Assembly (NCBI RefSeq): GCF_000711725.1
Contig: NZ_JONP01000002.1
Coordinates: 1 to 64,000, forward strand
Source of the DNA: Roseomonas aerilata DSM 19363
Lineage (GTDB): Bacteria; Pseudomonadota; Alphaproteobacteria; Acetobacterales; Acetobacteraceae
Reading direction: 5' to 3'
DNA: 64,000 nucleotides
The translations under genes were made by a program, and so were the position numbers. Below the pieces are notes generated by a model that ran no database searches, was not told the origin of the DNA, and worked only from the letters and a program-made list of their open reading frames with translations. This document shows, one piece after another, positions 32,843-41,313 of this stretch (the stretch's first letter is position 1; each line of letters starts with the position of its first letter).

Positions 32843-34138
32843 CTAGGCAACTCCGGCGTAGTTGTGGCCGGTGCGGAACGCGGCTGCACGTCGGTGGCCT
32901 TCCAGGCCTTCGCGTGCACTCTGTCGCACGGCAGCCGGAGCGACAGCAGCCACCCCGCGCGCGTCGAGCCATTGATGCGTGCAAACCTTCAGGTAGGAGC
33001 CGACCCAGAGGCCGCCCGTGTAGCGGCCTGCGCCGAGCGTCGGCAGGGTGTGGTTCGTGCCGCAACACTTGTCGGAATAGACAACGCTCGCGAGCGGGCC
33101 GATGAAGAGCGATCCGTAATTGCGGAGCTTCGCCGCGGTGGCGTGCGGGTCGGCCGTGTGGACTTGCAGGTGCTCGGCCGCGATGCGGTCGGAATAGGCG
33201 ATCATCGCTGCCTCGTCGGCGCAGAAGACGACCTCGCCATAGTCGCGCCAAGCCGGCCCCGCGACGTCCGCAGTGGGAAGGTCGGCGAGTTGGCGTTCTA
33301 CCTCGGCCACAGTGGCCTCTGCCAGGGCGCGATCGGTCGTGATCAGGCCGACGCGCGTCATCACGTCGTGCTCGGCCTGCGCGAGGAGGTCGGTAGCGAT
33401 CATCTCGGGGTCGCCCGTGTCATCGGCGACGACGTAGATCTCGCTGGGACCGGCAAGCTGGTCGATGCCCACCTTGCCGAAGACCTGGCGCTTCGCCTCG
33501 TTCACATAGGCGTTGCCGGGGCCAAAGATCTTGTCCACCGCGGGAACGGTCTCGGTACCGAAGGCCATGGCTGCAATGGCCTGGGCGCCACCGATACGGA
33601 AGATGCGGTCCGCCCCGGAGAGATGGCAGACGGCGATCATGTCAGGGTGCGCGGTGGGCGGAAGGCAGGCGATCACCTCTTCGCAGCCAGCGACCCGGGC
33701 AGGGACGATGGTCATCACGGGGGCGGAGAGCAGCGGATAGCGGCCGCCGGGTACGTAGGCGCCGACGCGGCGGATGGGGATGACGCGGTGCCCGAGATGA
33801 AGGCCGGGAAGCGGCTCCACCTCCAGCGGCAGGATCGTGCCGAGCTGGGCGGTCGCGAAATCGCGCACCCGGGCGATGGCGAACTCGGCATCGGCGCGCG
33901 CGGCGGGGTCCATCCGGGCAAGCGTCTCGGCCCGCTCGGCCGCGCTCACCTCGAACGCCGCCAGATCGGACCTGTCGAAGGCCGCGGCGTATTCCCGAAC
34001 GGCGGCGTCGCCGCGGGTGCGGACGTCGTCCAGCACGGCCTTCACGGTGGCGCCGAGGGCGTCGTTGTCCTGGAAGGAGTCGCGGCGAACGGGCTTGATG
34101 AAGGTCAGGCCGGCGTTGGGCGTGTCGTGGGCAATCAT
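32843..34138 (-). CDS. Histidinol dehydrogenase-family NAD oxidoreductase
   Basis: A 431-residue HisD-fold enzyme, which oxidises an alcohol to a carboxylate in two NAD-dependent steps using zinc. Family motifs: PIRRVGAYVPGGRYPLLS, FGPGNAYVNEAKRQVFG, IDQLAGPSEIYVVADDTG, LLAQAEHD (zinc ligands) and AAEHLQVHT (Glu/His pair). The C-terminal region SDKCCGTNHTLPTLG and RYTGGLWVGSYLKVCTHQW differs from biosynthetic HisD (which has SxGPNHxLPT) and resembles HisD relatives such as sulfopropanediol dehydrogenase. The gene is alone, without other his genes, and divergent from an XRE-cupin regulator. A catabolic alcohol dehydrogenase with its own regulator is therefore more likely than histidine biosynthesis. 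Confidence 0.85.
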   Translation of the reverse strand: MIAHDTPNAGLTFIKPVRRDSFQDNDALGATVKAVLDDVRTRGDAAVREYAAAFDRSDLAAFEVSAAERAETLARMDPAARADAEFAIARVRDFATAQLGTILPLEVEPLPGLHLGHRVIPIRRVGAYVPGGRYPLLSAPVMTIVPARVAGCEEVIACLPPTAHPDMIAVCHLSGADRIFRIGGAQAIAAMAFGTETVPAVDKIFGPGNAYVNEAKRQVFGKVGIDQLAGPSEIYVVADDTGDPEMIATDLLAQAEHDVMTRVGLITTDRALAEATVAEVERQLADLPTADVAGPAWRDYGEVVFCADEAAMIAYSDRIAAEHLQVHTADPHATAAKLRNYGSLFIGPLASVVYSDKCCGTNHTLPTLGAGRYTGGLWVGSYLKVCTHQWLDARGVAAVAPAAVRQSAREGLEGHRRAAAFRTGHNYAGVA

Positions 34139-34306
34139 TCGAGCCTCCGGTGGAGGGGCCGCGCGGGATGACCCAGGCGGGTGAGCCGGCCAGGAAACTG
34201 ACCGGGCCGGACTGGAGAATGGCTCGGGCCAGGAGATGAGTGGAAGTAGGCGGCGGCGCCCCTGTTGATTATCCTCGACGGTCCTTGTGCCTTGAGGGCT
34301 AGAACG

Positions 34307-34855
34307 ATGGCGATGGTCGGGGCGAAGCTGAAGGCGTTGCGGACACGGCGCGGGTTGGGAATGCGGGAACTGGCGGCGCGGTCGGGCATATCGCACTCGG
34401 CGATCTCGCTCATCGAGCGGGAGCGGATGAGCCCTTCTGTGGACACGCTCGGCGCCATTCTGGGGGCCTTGGGAACAACGATGTCTTCGTTCTTCGCGGA
34501 CCTGGAGAGCGGCCTGCCGAGCCGCCCCTTCTACCGTGCCGAGGAGCTGGTGGAGATCGGGCGGCCCGATCGCATCTCCTATCGCCTGGTCGGAATGGAC
34601 TACCCTAACCGGCGCATGCTGATGCTCGCCGAGCGCTACGCACCGGGAGCGACGACGGAGGCGAGCGTGGCGCACCGGGCAGAGGAGGCGGGGATCGTCA
34701 CGCGCGGGGCAGTGGAGGTGACGGTGGGCGACCGAGCGGCGGTGCTACGCGCGGGGGACGCGTATTACTTCGACAGCCAGCAACCCCACCGCTTCCGCAA
34801 TGTCGATCCAGGGATAAGCGAGATCGTCAGCGCCATCACGCCACCCACCTACTGA
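34307..34855 (+). CDS. XRE-family regulator with C-terminal cupin
   Basis: A 182-residue regulator: N-terminal helix-turn-helix (KLKALRTRRGLGMRELAARS, then GISHSAISLIERERMSPSVD, residues about 5-65), then a short linker and a small-molecule-binding cupin barrel (YAPGATTEASVAHRAEEAG, VTVGDRAAVLRAGDAYYFDS and PHRFRNVDP). This is the PuuR-type architecture found beside catabolic genes. ATG 34307 follows GAGGG by about 9 bases; the longer frame starts with TTG at 34265. It probably controls the divergent HisD-family gene and perhaps the M81 peptidase gene downstream. Confidence 0.88.
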   Translation: MAMVGAKLKALRTRRGLGMRELAARSGISHSAISLIERERMSPSVDTLGAILGALGTTMSSFFADLESGLPSRPFYRAEELVEIGRPDRISYRLVGMDYPNRRMLMLAERYAPGATTEASVAHRAEEAGIVTRGAVEVTVGDRAAVLRAGDAYYFDSQQPHRFRNVDPGISEIVSAITPPTY

Positions 34856-34945
34856 TCCGGCGACTATTCTGCCCAGCCCGCACGCGGCGCTTGCGTCGGG
34901 CAGCCTGCCCGGTTTGTGCTTCCGGGCTGAGAACGGAGGCGGGCG

Positions 34946-36436
34946 ATGGCGAAGAGGCGAATTCTGGCCGGCGGCATCGCTCAGGAGTCCCACAGCTTCA
35001 ACCCTGTCCCCACCGGCCGGTCGTGGTTCAACATCCGCGCCGGGGCCGAGGCAGTGGAGGCGGCGCGCGGCAGCAACTCCGTGCTCGGCGGCATCGTGGA
35101 CGCGGCCGGGGAAAACGGCGCCGAGGTGATCGTGCCGGTCATCTTCCGCGCCCAGTCCGGTGGTCCCGTGGAGGAGGCCGTCTTCGCCGAGATGCGCGAC
35201 CGGATGTGCGAGGCGGCGCGGCGCGGCGATTTCGATGCCATCGTGCTGCCGCTGCATGGCGGAATGCTGACGCCGAGCCTGGAGGACCCCGAGGGCGCGC
35301 TGATGGTGGCGCTGCGCGAGATCGTCGGCACGGAAGTTCCGTTGACCGCCGGCTTCGACCTGCACGCGCATGTCACGCCGGCGATCCTGGCGCGCTGCGA
35401 CCTGCTGGCGGGTTATCTCACCAACCCGCACGGCGATCAGGGCAGCACGGGGCGGCGCGCGTTCCGTGCGGCGCTGGACATGCTGGATAGGCGGCTGCGG
35501 CCCGCGCTGGCGGCGGTGCACCTGCCGATGCTCACCCTCGGCAACGACCGCACGGACGAGGAGCCATTGCTCTCGCTGCATGCCCGTGCCCGCGCCGCAG
35601 TTGAGGCTGGCGCTGCCTATGACGTCTCGATCTTCAACGCGCAGCAGTTCCTGGACGTGCACGGCCTGGGCCAATGGGTGCTGGCCTACGGGAACGGGAC
35701 GGCGCCCGATGACCTCGCCCTGGAGTTGGCGGGAACGCTCTGGGACCGGCGGCGGGAGCTGATCGGAACCTATCCCTCCTTGGACGAGTACCTGAACCGT
35801 GCGGCGCGCGGGACGGAGCGGCCTCTGATCCTCGGCGACCAGGGGGACCGCGTGGCAGGCGGCAGTCCCGGCGACGGAACCTACGTGCTGCGGGCATTGC
35901 TGGCGCGGGACGACCTGCCACCTTCCGCCGTGCCCGTTGCGGACGCCGAGGCGGCCGGGGCGTGTCAGGCGGCCGGGCCGGGGGCCACGGTCACGCTGAC
36001 CGTAGGCGGGCGATACTCGACCGTCTCTCCGCCGGTGACGGTCACGGGGGAGATTGTATCGGCCGGCAACTCGGCGGAGGTGGTCTATGATGGGCCGGCG
36101 GACGCGGGCTATCGGGCCAGGCTGGGCGGCTACGCCGTGCTGCGCGTGGGCAAGGTGCATCTCGTCCTGACGGACCAGCCCTATTCCTACCTCGACCCCG
36201 GCTACTTCAGGGCCATGGGCGTCGATCCCGCGCGGATGGGGATCGTGATCACCCGCTCCGGCTATCATTTCACCCTCAACTACGCGGCCATCGGCGAGTG
36301 CGTCACGGTGGATACGCCGGGCATGACCTCCTATCGCGTGGGGGAGCTGCCCTTCGCCAAGGCGCGGCCCTTCTTCCCGCTGGACGATGTCGATTTCACC
36401 CCGCGGCTGCACCCGAAGGGCAGCGCGATGCCCTGA
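34946..36436 (+). CDS. mlrC: M81 family metallopeptidase (MlrC-like)
   Basis: A 496-residue zinc-dependent enzyme of the M81 (microcystinase C) family. The start is MAKRRILAGGIAQESHSFNP (the E and H are conserved), the central motif is LPLHGGMLTPSLEDPEG, then TAGFDLHAHVTPAIL (His/Asp ligands) and YLTNPHGDQGSTGRRA. The C-terminal domain has GDQGDRVAGGSPGDGTYVL and LTVGGRYSTVSPP. MlrC proper cleaves microcystin-derived tetrapeptides or the Adda residue; most homologues are of unknown substrate and often found with ABC peptide transporters. Here a peptide-binding protein gene follows 91 bases downstream on the same strand, consistent with hydrolysis of an imported amide or peptide. The gene symbol is by family only. 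Confidence 0.85.
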   Translation: MAKRRILAGGIAQESHSFNPVPTGRSWFNIRAGAEAVEAARGSNSVLGGIVDAAGENGAEVIVPVIFRAQSGGPVEEAVFAEMRDRMCEAARRGDFDAIVLPLHGGMLTPSLEDPEGALMVALREIVGTEVPLTAGFDLHAHVTPAILARCDLLAGYLTNPHGDQGSTGRRAFRAALDMLDRRLRPALAAVHLPMLTLGNDRTDEEPLLSLHARARAAVEAGAAYDVSIFNAQQFLDVHGLGQWVLAYGNGTAPDDLALELAGTLWDRRRELIGTYPSLDEYLNRAARGTERPLILGDQGDRVAGGSPGDGTYVLRALLARDDLPPSAVPVADAEAAGACQAAGPGATVTLTVGGRYSTVSPPVTVTGEIVSAGNSAEVVYDGPADAGYRARLGGYAVLRVGKVHLVLTDQPYSYLDPGYFRAMGVDPARMGIVITRSGYHFTLNYAAIGECVTVDTPGMTSYRVGELPFAKARPFFPLDDVDFTPRLHPKGSAMP

Positions 36437-36527
36437 AAGTATCTTGCATCGGTGGCGCGGCTCTTGCTGCATATCCAGGACCAAGCTGGCCGGCGGGCTG
36501 AGCCGAGGCCATGAAGAGGAGAGGCCG

Positions 36528-38108
36528 ATGCATCGTCGCTCACTGCTGAAAGGGGTTGCGGCGACAGGCGCCGCGCTTTCCGCCCCCGCCTTTGCCCAAG
36601 GCACGTCTCGCACCCTGCGCTTCATTCCGCAGATCGACCTTGCCTTCCTCGACCCGCACTGGACCACGGCGAACGTCACCCGCAACCACGGCTACATGGT
36701 GTTCGACACCCTCTACGGGCTCGATGAGCAGGACGTGGCGCACCCGCAGATGGCCGAGGGCCACACGGTGGGGGATGACGGCAAGCGCTGGACCATCCGG
36801 CTGCGCGAGGGGCTTCTCTTCCACGACGGTACGCCCGTCCTGGCGCGGGACTGCGTGGCGAGCATCCGGCGCTGGGGCGCACGGGACGCCTTCGGCGGCG
36901 CGCTGATGCGCGTGACCGACGAGATCTCCGCGCCCGACGACCGTACGATCGTCTTTCGCCTCAAGAAGCCCTTCACCCTGCTGCCGGACGCGCTGGCGAA
37001 GGGCACCGCGATGATGCCCGCGATCATGCCGGAGCGGGTGGCGCGCACTGACCCCGGGACGCAGATCACCGACATCATCGGCAGCGGCCCCTTCCGCTAC
37101 GTCGCGGATGAGCGGCTGCAGGGCTCGCGCAACGTCTATGCCAGGTTCGACCGCTACAAGCCGCGGGAGAGTGGACCGGCGCTCGGCAGCGCGGGCCCCA
37201 AGGTCGTGCATTACGACCGCGTGGTCTGGACCACCATTCCCGATTCCTCCACCGCCGCCAGCGCGCTTGTCGCCGGAGAACAGGACTGGTGGGAACAGGT
37301 GGCGCATGACCTGAAGCCGATGATCGCGCGAAGCCGCGGCATTCAGATGCGCATCCAGGAGGAGACGGGCACGGTCGGGATGCTGCGGCCGAACTGCACG
37401 CAGGCGCCCTTCAACAACGCCGCGATCCGCCGTGCCGTGATGGGAGCGATCGACCAGGCCTCCTACATGCAGGCGATCGTCGGCGATGACCGCGCCTCGT
37501 ACCACGTGCCGACCGGCTTCTTCACCCCGGGCTCGCCGATGGCGAACGAGGTAGGGCTCGACCCTCTGCGCAAGCCGAAGGACGATGCGGCGGTGCGGCG
37601 CGACCTGGAAGCCGCGGGCTACAAGGGCGAGAAGGTCGTCCTTCTGGTGCCCACGGACTACGTGACGATCAAGGCGCTCGGCGATGTCGCGGCGGACATG
37701 CTGCGAAGGATCGGGATGAACGTGGACTATGTGGCGACGGACTGGGGCACCATGCTTCAGCGGCGCAACAACCGCGGCCCGGTCGAGAGCGGTGGCTGGA
37801 GCCTCTTCGCGACGAGCTGGACGGGCACGGACCTGCTGAACCCGGCGACGCATGTCGGCGTGCGCGGCAACGGCGCCGCGGGCTACGCCGGCTGGTACGA
37901 AAGCGCGCGGCTGGAGGATCTGTACAACGCCTGGTTCGACGCACCGGACCTGCCGGGGCGCCAGGCCGTGTGCCGCGACATCCAGGCCGCCTGCATGGAG
38001 GAAGCGCCCTACTACCCGCTCGGCCAGTTCAAGCAGCAGACGGCGACACGGGGCATACAGGGGCTGCAAACAGGCTTCACGCGGTTCTGGGGCATCCGGC
38101 CGGCCTGA
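36528..38108 (+). CDS. ABC transporter substrate-binding protein, peptide type (family 5)
   Basis: A 526-residue periplasmic binding protein with a twin-arginine leader, MHRRSLLKGVAATGAALSAP then AFAQG. The mature protein starts TLRFIPQIDLAFLDPHW and has the family patterns MAEGHTVGDDGKRWTIRLRE, GLLFHDGTPVLARDCVASIR and LRPNCTQAPFNNAAIRRAV. Family 5 proteins bind oligopeptides, dipeptides, nickel chelates or glutathione. ATG 36528 is supported by GAGAGG just upstream. It lies close behind the M81 peptidase, so they are likely one operon. No permease or ATPase genes follow, so it may use components encoded elsewhere, for example those at 50048-53512. Confidence 0.9.
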   Translation: MHRRSLLKGVAATGAALSAPAFAQGTSRTLRFIPQIDLAFLDPHWTTANVTRNHGYMVFDTLYGLDEQDVAHPQMAEGHTVGDDGKRWTIRLREGLLFHDGTPVLARDCVASIRRWGARDAFGGALMRVTDEISAPDDRTIVFRLKKPFTLLPDALAKGTAMMPAIMPERVARTDPGTQITDIIGSGPFRYVADERLQGSRNVYARFDRYKPRESGPALGSAGPKVVHYDRVVWTTIPDSSTAASALVAGEQDWWEQVAHDLKPMIARSRGIQMRIQEETGTVGMLRPNCTQAPFNNAAIRRAVMGAIDQASYMQAIVGDDRASYHVPTGFFTPGSPMANEVGLDPLRKPKDDAAVRRDLEAAGYKGEKVVLLVPTDYVTIKALGDVAADMLRRIGMNVDYVATDWGTMLQRRNNRGPVESGGWSLFATSWTGTDLLNPATHVGVRGNGAAGYAGWYESARLEDLYNAWFDAPDLPGRQAVCRDIQAACMEEAPYYPLGQFKQQTATRGIQGLQTGFTRFWGIRPA

Positions 38109-38208
38109 GTTCCTGGCGCGTCCCCGGGCCGCGGGCGGGCGCACCGGCTGGGGGTGACGCCGCCCCCCGCATCCGGCAATCGGATATCGTTCTGAGCAGG
38201 AGCGGCAC

Positions 38209-38739
38209 ATGGCCATTCTGAAGATTGCCCGCATGGGCCACCCGGTCCTACTGGAGCAGTGCCAGCCCGTCGCCGATCCCGGGGCGCCGGAAATCCGCAG
38301 GCTCGTGCAGGACATGTTCGAGACGATGGAGGATGCACCGGGCGCCGGCCTCGCGGCGCCCCAGGTGCATGTGCCGCTGCGCCTGTTCGTCTTCCGGGTT
38401 CTTCCCTCCCGCGCCACCGGGGTGCCGGACGACGTGCCGGTCGGCAATACCGTCCTGATCAATCCGCAGGTGGAGCCCCTGGCCGAGGAGAAACACCTGC
38501 GCTGGGAGGGATGCCTCTCGATCCCTGGCTTGCGCGCCGCTGTCCCGCGCTTCAAGCGGGTGCGCTACACCGGCGTGGATTGCGACGGCCGGACCGTCAC
38601 TGCCGAGGTGGCGGGCTTCCATGCCGGCGTCGTCCAGCACGAGAACGATCACCTGGACGGCATCCTCTACCCCATGCGGATGACGGACTTCCGGCTCATG
38701 GGCTTCAACGAGGAACTTGCCCGAGCCGCCGAGCAGTAG
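38209..38739 (+). CDS. def: Peptide deformylase
   Basis: A 176-residue metalloenzyme that removes the formyl group from new N-termini. All three motifs are present: GAGLAAPQ (residues 45-52), EGCLSIPG (100-107, metal Cys) and QHENDHLDG (143-151, metal His144 and His148 with catalytic Glu145). A GAGCAGGAGCGG ribosome site precedes the ATG. In many bacteria def is next to fmt; here it is not, so this may be a second copy with a different role. Confidence 0.95.
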   Translation: MAILKIARMGHPVLLEQCQPVADPGAPEIRRLVQDMFETMEDAPGAGLAAPQVHVPLRLFVFRVLPSRATGVPDDVPVGNTVLINPQVEPLAEEKHLRWEGCLSIPGLRAAVPRFKRVRYTGVDCDGRTVTAEVAGFHAGVVQHENDHLDGILYPMRMTDFRLMGFNEELARAAEQ

Positions 38740-38789
38740 AAGCAAGCGGAGACGACGGGCCAAGGTGCCGCCTCAACGGCCCACCGCCT

Positions 38790-39599
38790 CTACAGCAGGA
38801 AGGAGAGCGCTTCGGCGCAGGGCTGCTCCACCTTTAGCGCCAGCATGGGGTCGGCACGGGTGCGGCCGAGATTCACCGCGGCAACCGGCTTGCCGGCACG
38901 CGCGGCCGCCTGCACGAAGCGGAAGCCCGAATAGACCATCAGCGAGGACCCGACCACGAGCATCGCGTCGGCCTCCTCCAGCGCGCCAACCGCCCTCTCC
39001 ACCCGCTCCTTCGGCACGCATTCGCCGAAGAACACGACGTCCGGCTTGAGCACGCCACTGCAGGATGGGCAGGGCGGTACGGCGAAGGAGGCGAAGTCCT
39101 CCTCATCGAGGTCGGCATCGCCGTCCGGTGCCATGGCGGCCTCCCGCTCCTCCCAGCCGGGATTGAGCCGGGTCAGCGCCTCCTGCATCGCCTCGCGCGG
39201 GATCGCCTCCCCGCAGGCGGTGCAGCGGACCCGGTCCAGGCGTCCGTGGAGATCGACCACCTCGCTACTCCCGGCCGCCTGATGCAGCCGGTCCACGTTC
39301 TGGGTGAGGAGAAGCACGCTCTTGCCCGAGCGCTCGAGGCGCGCGAGGGCGTCGTGGGCGCGGTTCGGCCTCACCCGGCTGAAGCGTCGCCAGCCGATCA
39401 GGCTGCGCGCCCAGTAGCGCCTGCGGGCTGCCTCGCCTCCCATGAAGGCCTGGAACGTCATCGGCTGCGCCCGCTTCCACTGGCCCTCCGCGTCGCGGTA
39501 GTCGGGGATGCCCGAATTCGTGCTGCAGCCCGCCCCGGTCAGCACGAAGATGCGCCGGTGGCGGTCGATGAAGTCGTGCAGCGGCGCCGTGTCGTTCAT
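38790..39599 (-). CDS. NAD-dependent protein deacylase (sirtuin)
   Basis: About 269 residues of a Sir2-family deacylase. The NAD pocket is FVLTGAGCSTNSGIPDYRD, TQNVDRLHQAAG and the catalytic His in VVDLHGRLDRVRC. A four-cysteine zinc site is formed by C-T-A-C and C-P-S-C, with the acidic insertion DGDADLDEEDFASFAV between. The end has VVGSSLMVYSGFRF. Lys or short-chain acyl groups are removed from proteins using NAD. Starts at 39635 or 39608 are also possible; 39599 gives the usual spacing to LTGAG. It follows the DUF3891 gene. Confidence 0.88.
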   Translation of the reverse strand: MNDTAPLHDFIDRHRRIFVLTGAGCSTNSGIPDYRDAEGQWKRAQPMTFQAFMGGEAARRRYWARSLIGWRRFSRVRPNRAHDALARLERSGKSVLLLTQNVDRLHQAAGSSEVVDLHGRLDRVRCTACGEAIPREAMQEALTRLNPGWEEREAAMAPDGDADLDEEDFASFAVPPCPSCSGVLKPDVVFFGECVPKERVERAVGALEEADAMLVVGSSLMVYSGFRFVQAAARAGKPVAAVNLGRTRADPMLALKVEQPCAEALSFLL

Positions 39600-39669
39600 A
39601 TCGCGCATGTAGGAGCGGTCAGCGGCGATCGCCATGGGAGCAGCGCCACCGGCCGCGGCGGTCCGGCCA

Positions 39670-40437
39670 TCAGGCCGGGACCAGTGTCTCGGCCAGCTTG
39701 CTCCAGGCGGCCTCGCGCAGGTCGCGGCGCATCGCCTCCTCATCCGTCCATCGGGCACTGGCGGGGAGGCGGATCGCCTCGCAGCGGAGCGTCAGCGTGC
39801 TCTCGCGGAAAGGCCACGGGTCGAGCGACCAGCGGGACGGCGCCTGCCGCACGAGCTTCATCTTGCGGGTGCTGCCATCCTCCATCGGCGCCTCCCCCGC
39901 CTTGTCCGGATCGGCGAAGCATAGAGCAAGGGAAAGCGCGTCGGTCACCGCGACAAGGGCGGAGTTCCGTTCCACCTGCTCGGCCGTCGCGCCGAGCTTC
40001 GCAATCCAGTCCGCCTGCAGCACGTCCTCCTTGGCGGCGTTGCGATCGATCGCGGCCTCGTCCTTCGCTGGCAGGCTCTCCGGGTCCATGTACTGTGTGT
40101 AGATGCGCGTGCCGTGCAGTGAGATCAGCAGGGCGGGCCAGAGGCCCCAGGCAGCGCGAGCCAGCTCCACGCCTCGGGCCCACATCGGCGCGTGGACGGC
40201 CGCGCCCAGTGCCGTGAAGGCGTGGGGCAGGCCCGTCTCAGGATCGAGGGTCGGGGCGGTCTCCCAGGACAGCCAGGCGATATCGTGCTGTCCGGCGGCG
40301 AGAATCACCTCAGGCGCCGGGTCCGGCCGCGCGAAGCCGGGGGCGCCCCAGGCGGCCATCATCTGGCCGGAGAGCAGGGCATGGGAGGGCTGGGGAATGA
40401 GGAGGCGGATGCCGTCCTCGGGGTCTCGCAGGATCAT
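39670..40437 (-). CDS. DUF3891 family protein
   Basis: A 255-residue protein matching DUF3891. The pattern is IPQPSHALLSGQMMAAWG, then VILAAGQHDIAWLSWE, LDPETGLPHAFTALG and WGLWPALLISLHGTRIYTQY. Conserved His and Asp residues (SHALLSGQ, GQHDIAW, SLHGTRIY) suggest a metal-dependent HD-like hydrolase fold, but no activity is known. The sirtuin gene follows it 71 bases downstream on the same strand, so they may be co-transcribed. Confidence 0.8.
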   Translation of the reverse strand: MILRDPEDGIRLLIPQPSHALLSGQMMAAWGAPGFARPDPAPEVILAAGQHDIAWLSWETAPTLDPETGLPHAFTALGAAVHAPMWARGVELARAAWGLWPALLISLHGTRIYTQYMDPESLPAKDEAAIDRNAAKEDVLQADWIAKLGATAEQVERNSALVAVTDALSLALCFADPDKAGEAPMEDGSTRKMKLVRQAPSRWSLDPWPFRESTLTLRCEAIRLPASARWTDEEAMRRDLREAAWSKLAETLVPA

Positions 40438-40757
40438 GCGGCGTCAACGCGCGAGAGGGGCCATGGGACACAGCCGTTCCTCATCCGCCGGGCTTCGGGC
40501 CTCCGGTACGTGAACGGTCACCCGGCCACGCCCGAAGCCCCTCCTTCGAGCCGGCCCGGAACCACATTCCCCGCCTCAGTGTGGCGATGCCGAACATGTC
40601 GCCGGTCGTGAGTTCCACCCGGGCCGTGCCGGGCAGACCGATGCTCTCAAAGATCACGCAAATGGATGCATCAGCACGACCGACGTTGACGCCCCATCGA
40701 TGCGCGTGACTAGATTTTCCTGTCGGCGCACGGGCCGGAACGGCTGGAGCATGCGGG
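40438..40757. other. Intergenic, nothing recognised
   Basis: About 320 bases between the start of the DUF3891 gene and the start of the first DJ-1-like gene. It should hold two divergent promoters. I see no gene or clear palindrome. Confidence 0.4.
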
Positions 40758-41303
40758 ATGGGTGCAGACACACAGGATCGCCGGACCGGCGTTCTCGTCG
40801 AGGCAGGATTTCAGGAAATCGAGTTCTGGTACCCGGTCTTGCGCCTGCGCGAGGCGGGGAGCGCGGTCATCGTCCTGGGCCCGCGGGACGACGCGCAGGT
40901 GGAGAGCCAGCTCGGTTACCCCGTGATCCCGGACTCAACCTTCGATGCGGGCGGCGAGTGGGCCGGGCTGATCGTTCCGGGCGGCGCCATGGCGGCCAAG
41001 CTGTCCGGGAACGCGGCGGCGCTGCGGCTCCTGGCAGAGGCGGACGAGGCCGGCGCGGTGCTTGGCGCAATCGCCGAGGGAGTGGCGGTGCTCGCGAAGG
41101 CAGGCCTTCTCAAGGGGCGACGCGTCGCCTGTGCATCATCTCTCGAGACGATGGTGCGTGCCGGTGGCGCCGAGCCCTCCAGCGGCGGCCTGGCCGCCGA
41201 GGGCAGGCTCATCACCGCCCGTTCCGCCGACGAGTTGCCAGGTTTCTACCGCGCTTACGCCGCCGCCCTCTCCGGCACGCCGACGCGGCGCGCGGCGGCT
41301 TGA
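40758..41303 (+). CDS. DJ-1/PfpI-like protein lacking the nucleophilic cysteine
   Basis: A 181-residue DJ-1/PfpI-superfamily protein. It aligns through VLVEAGFQEIEFWYPVLRLR, EAGSAVIVLGP and GLIVPGGAMAAKLSG with the protein at 42355. At the nucleophile elbow, where the paralogue has AAICHAGWML, this one reads GAIAEGVAVLA, so the reactive Cys is gone. The C-terminal part is also shorter. It is therefore probably a non-catalytic partner or a decaying duplicate. It lies 10 bases before the phosphotriesterase-family gene, which is followed by the cysteine-containing paralogue. Confidence 0.8.
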   Translation: MGADTQDRRTGVLVEAGFQEIEFWYPVLRLREAGSAVIVLGPRDDAQVESQLGYPVIPDSTFDAGGEWAGLIVPGGAMAAKLSGNAAALRLLAEADEAGAVLGAIAEGVAVLAKAGLLKGRRVACASSLETMVRAGGAEPSSGGLAAEGRLITARSADELPGFYRAYAAALSGTPTRRAAA

Positions 41304-41313
41304 GGGGACGGCC

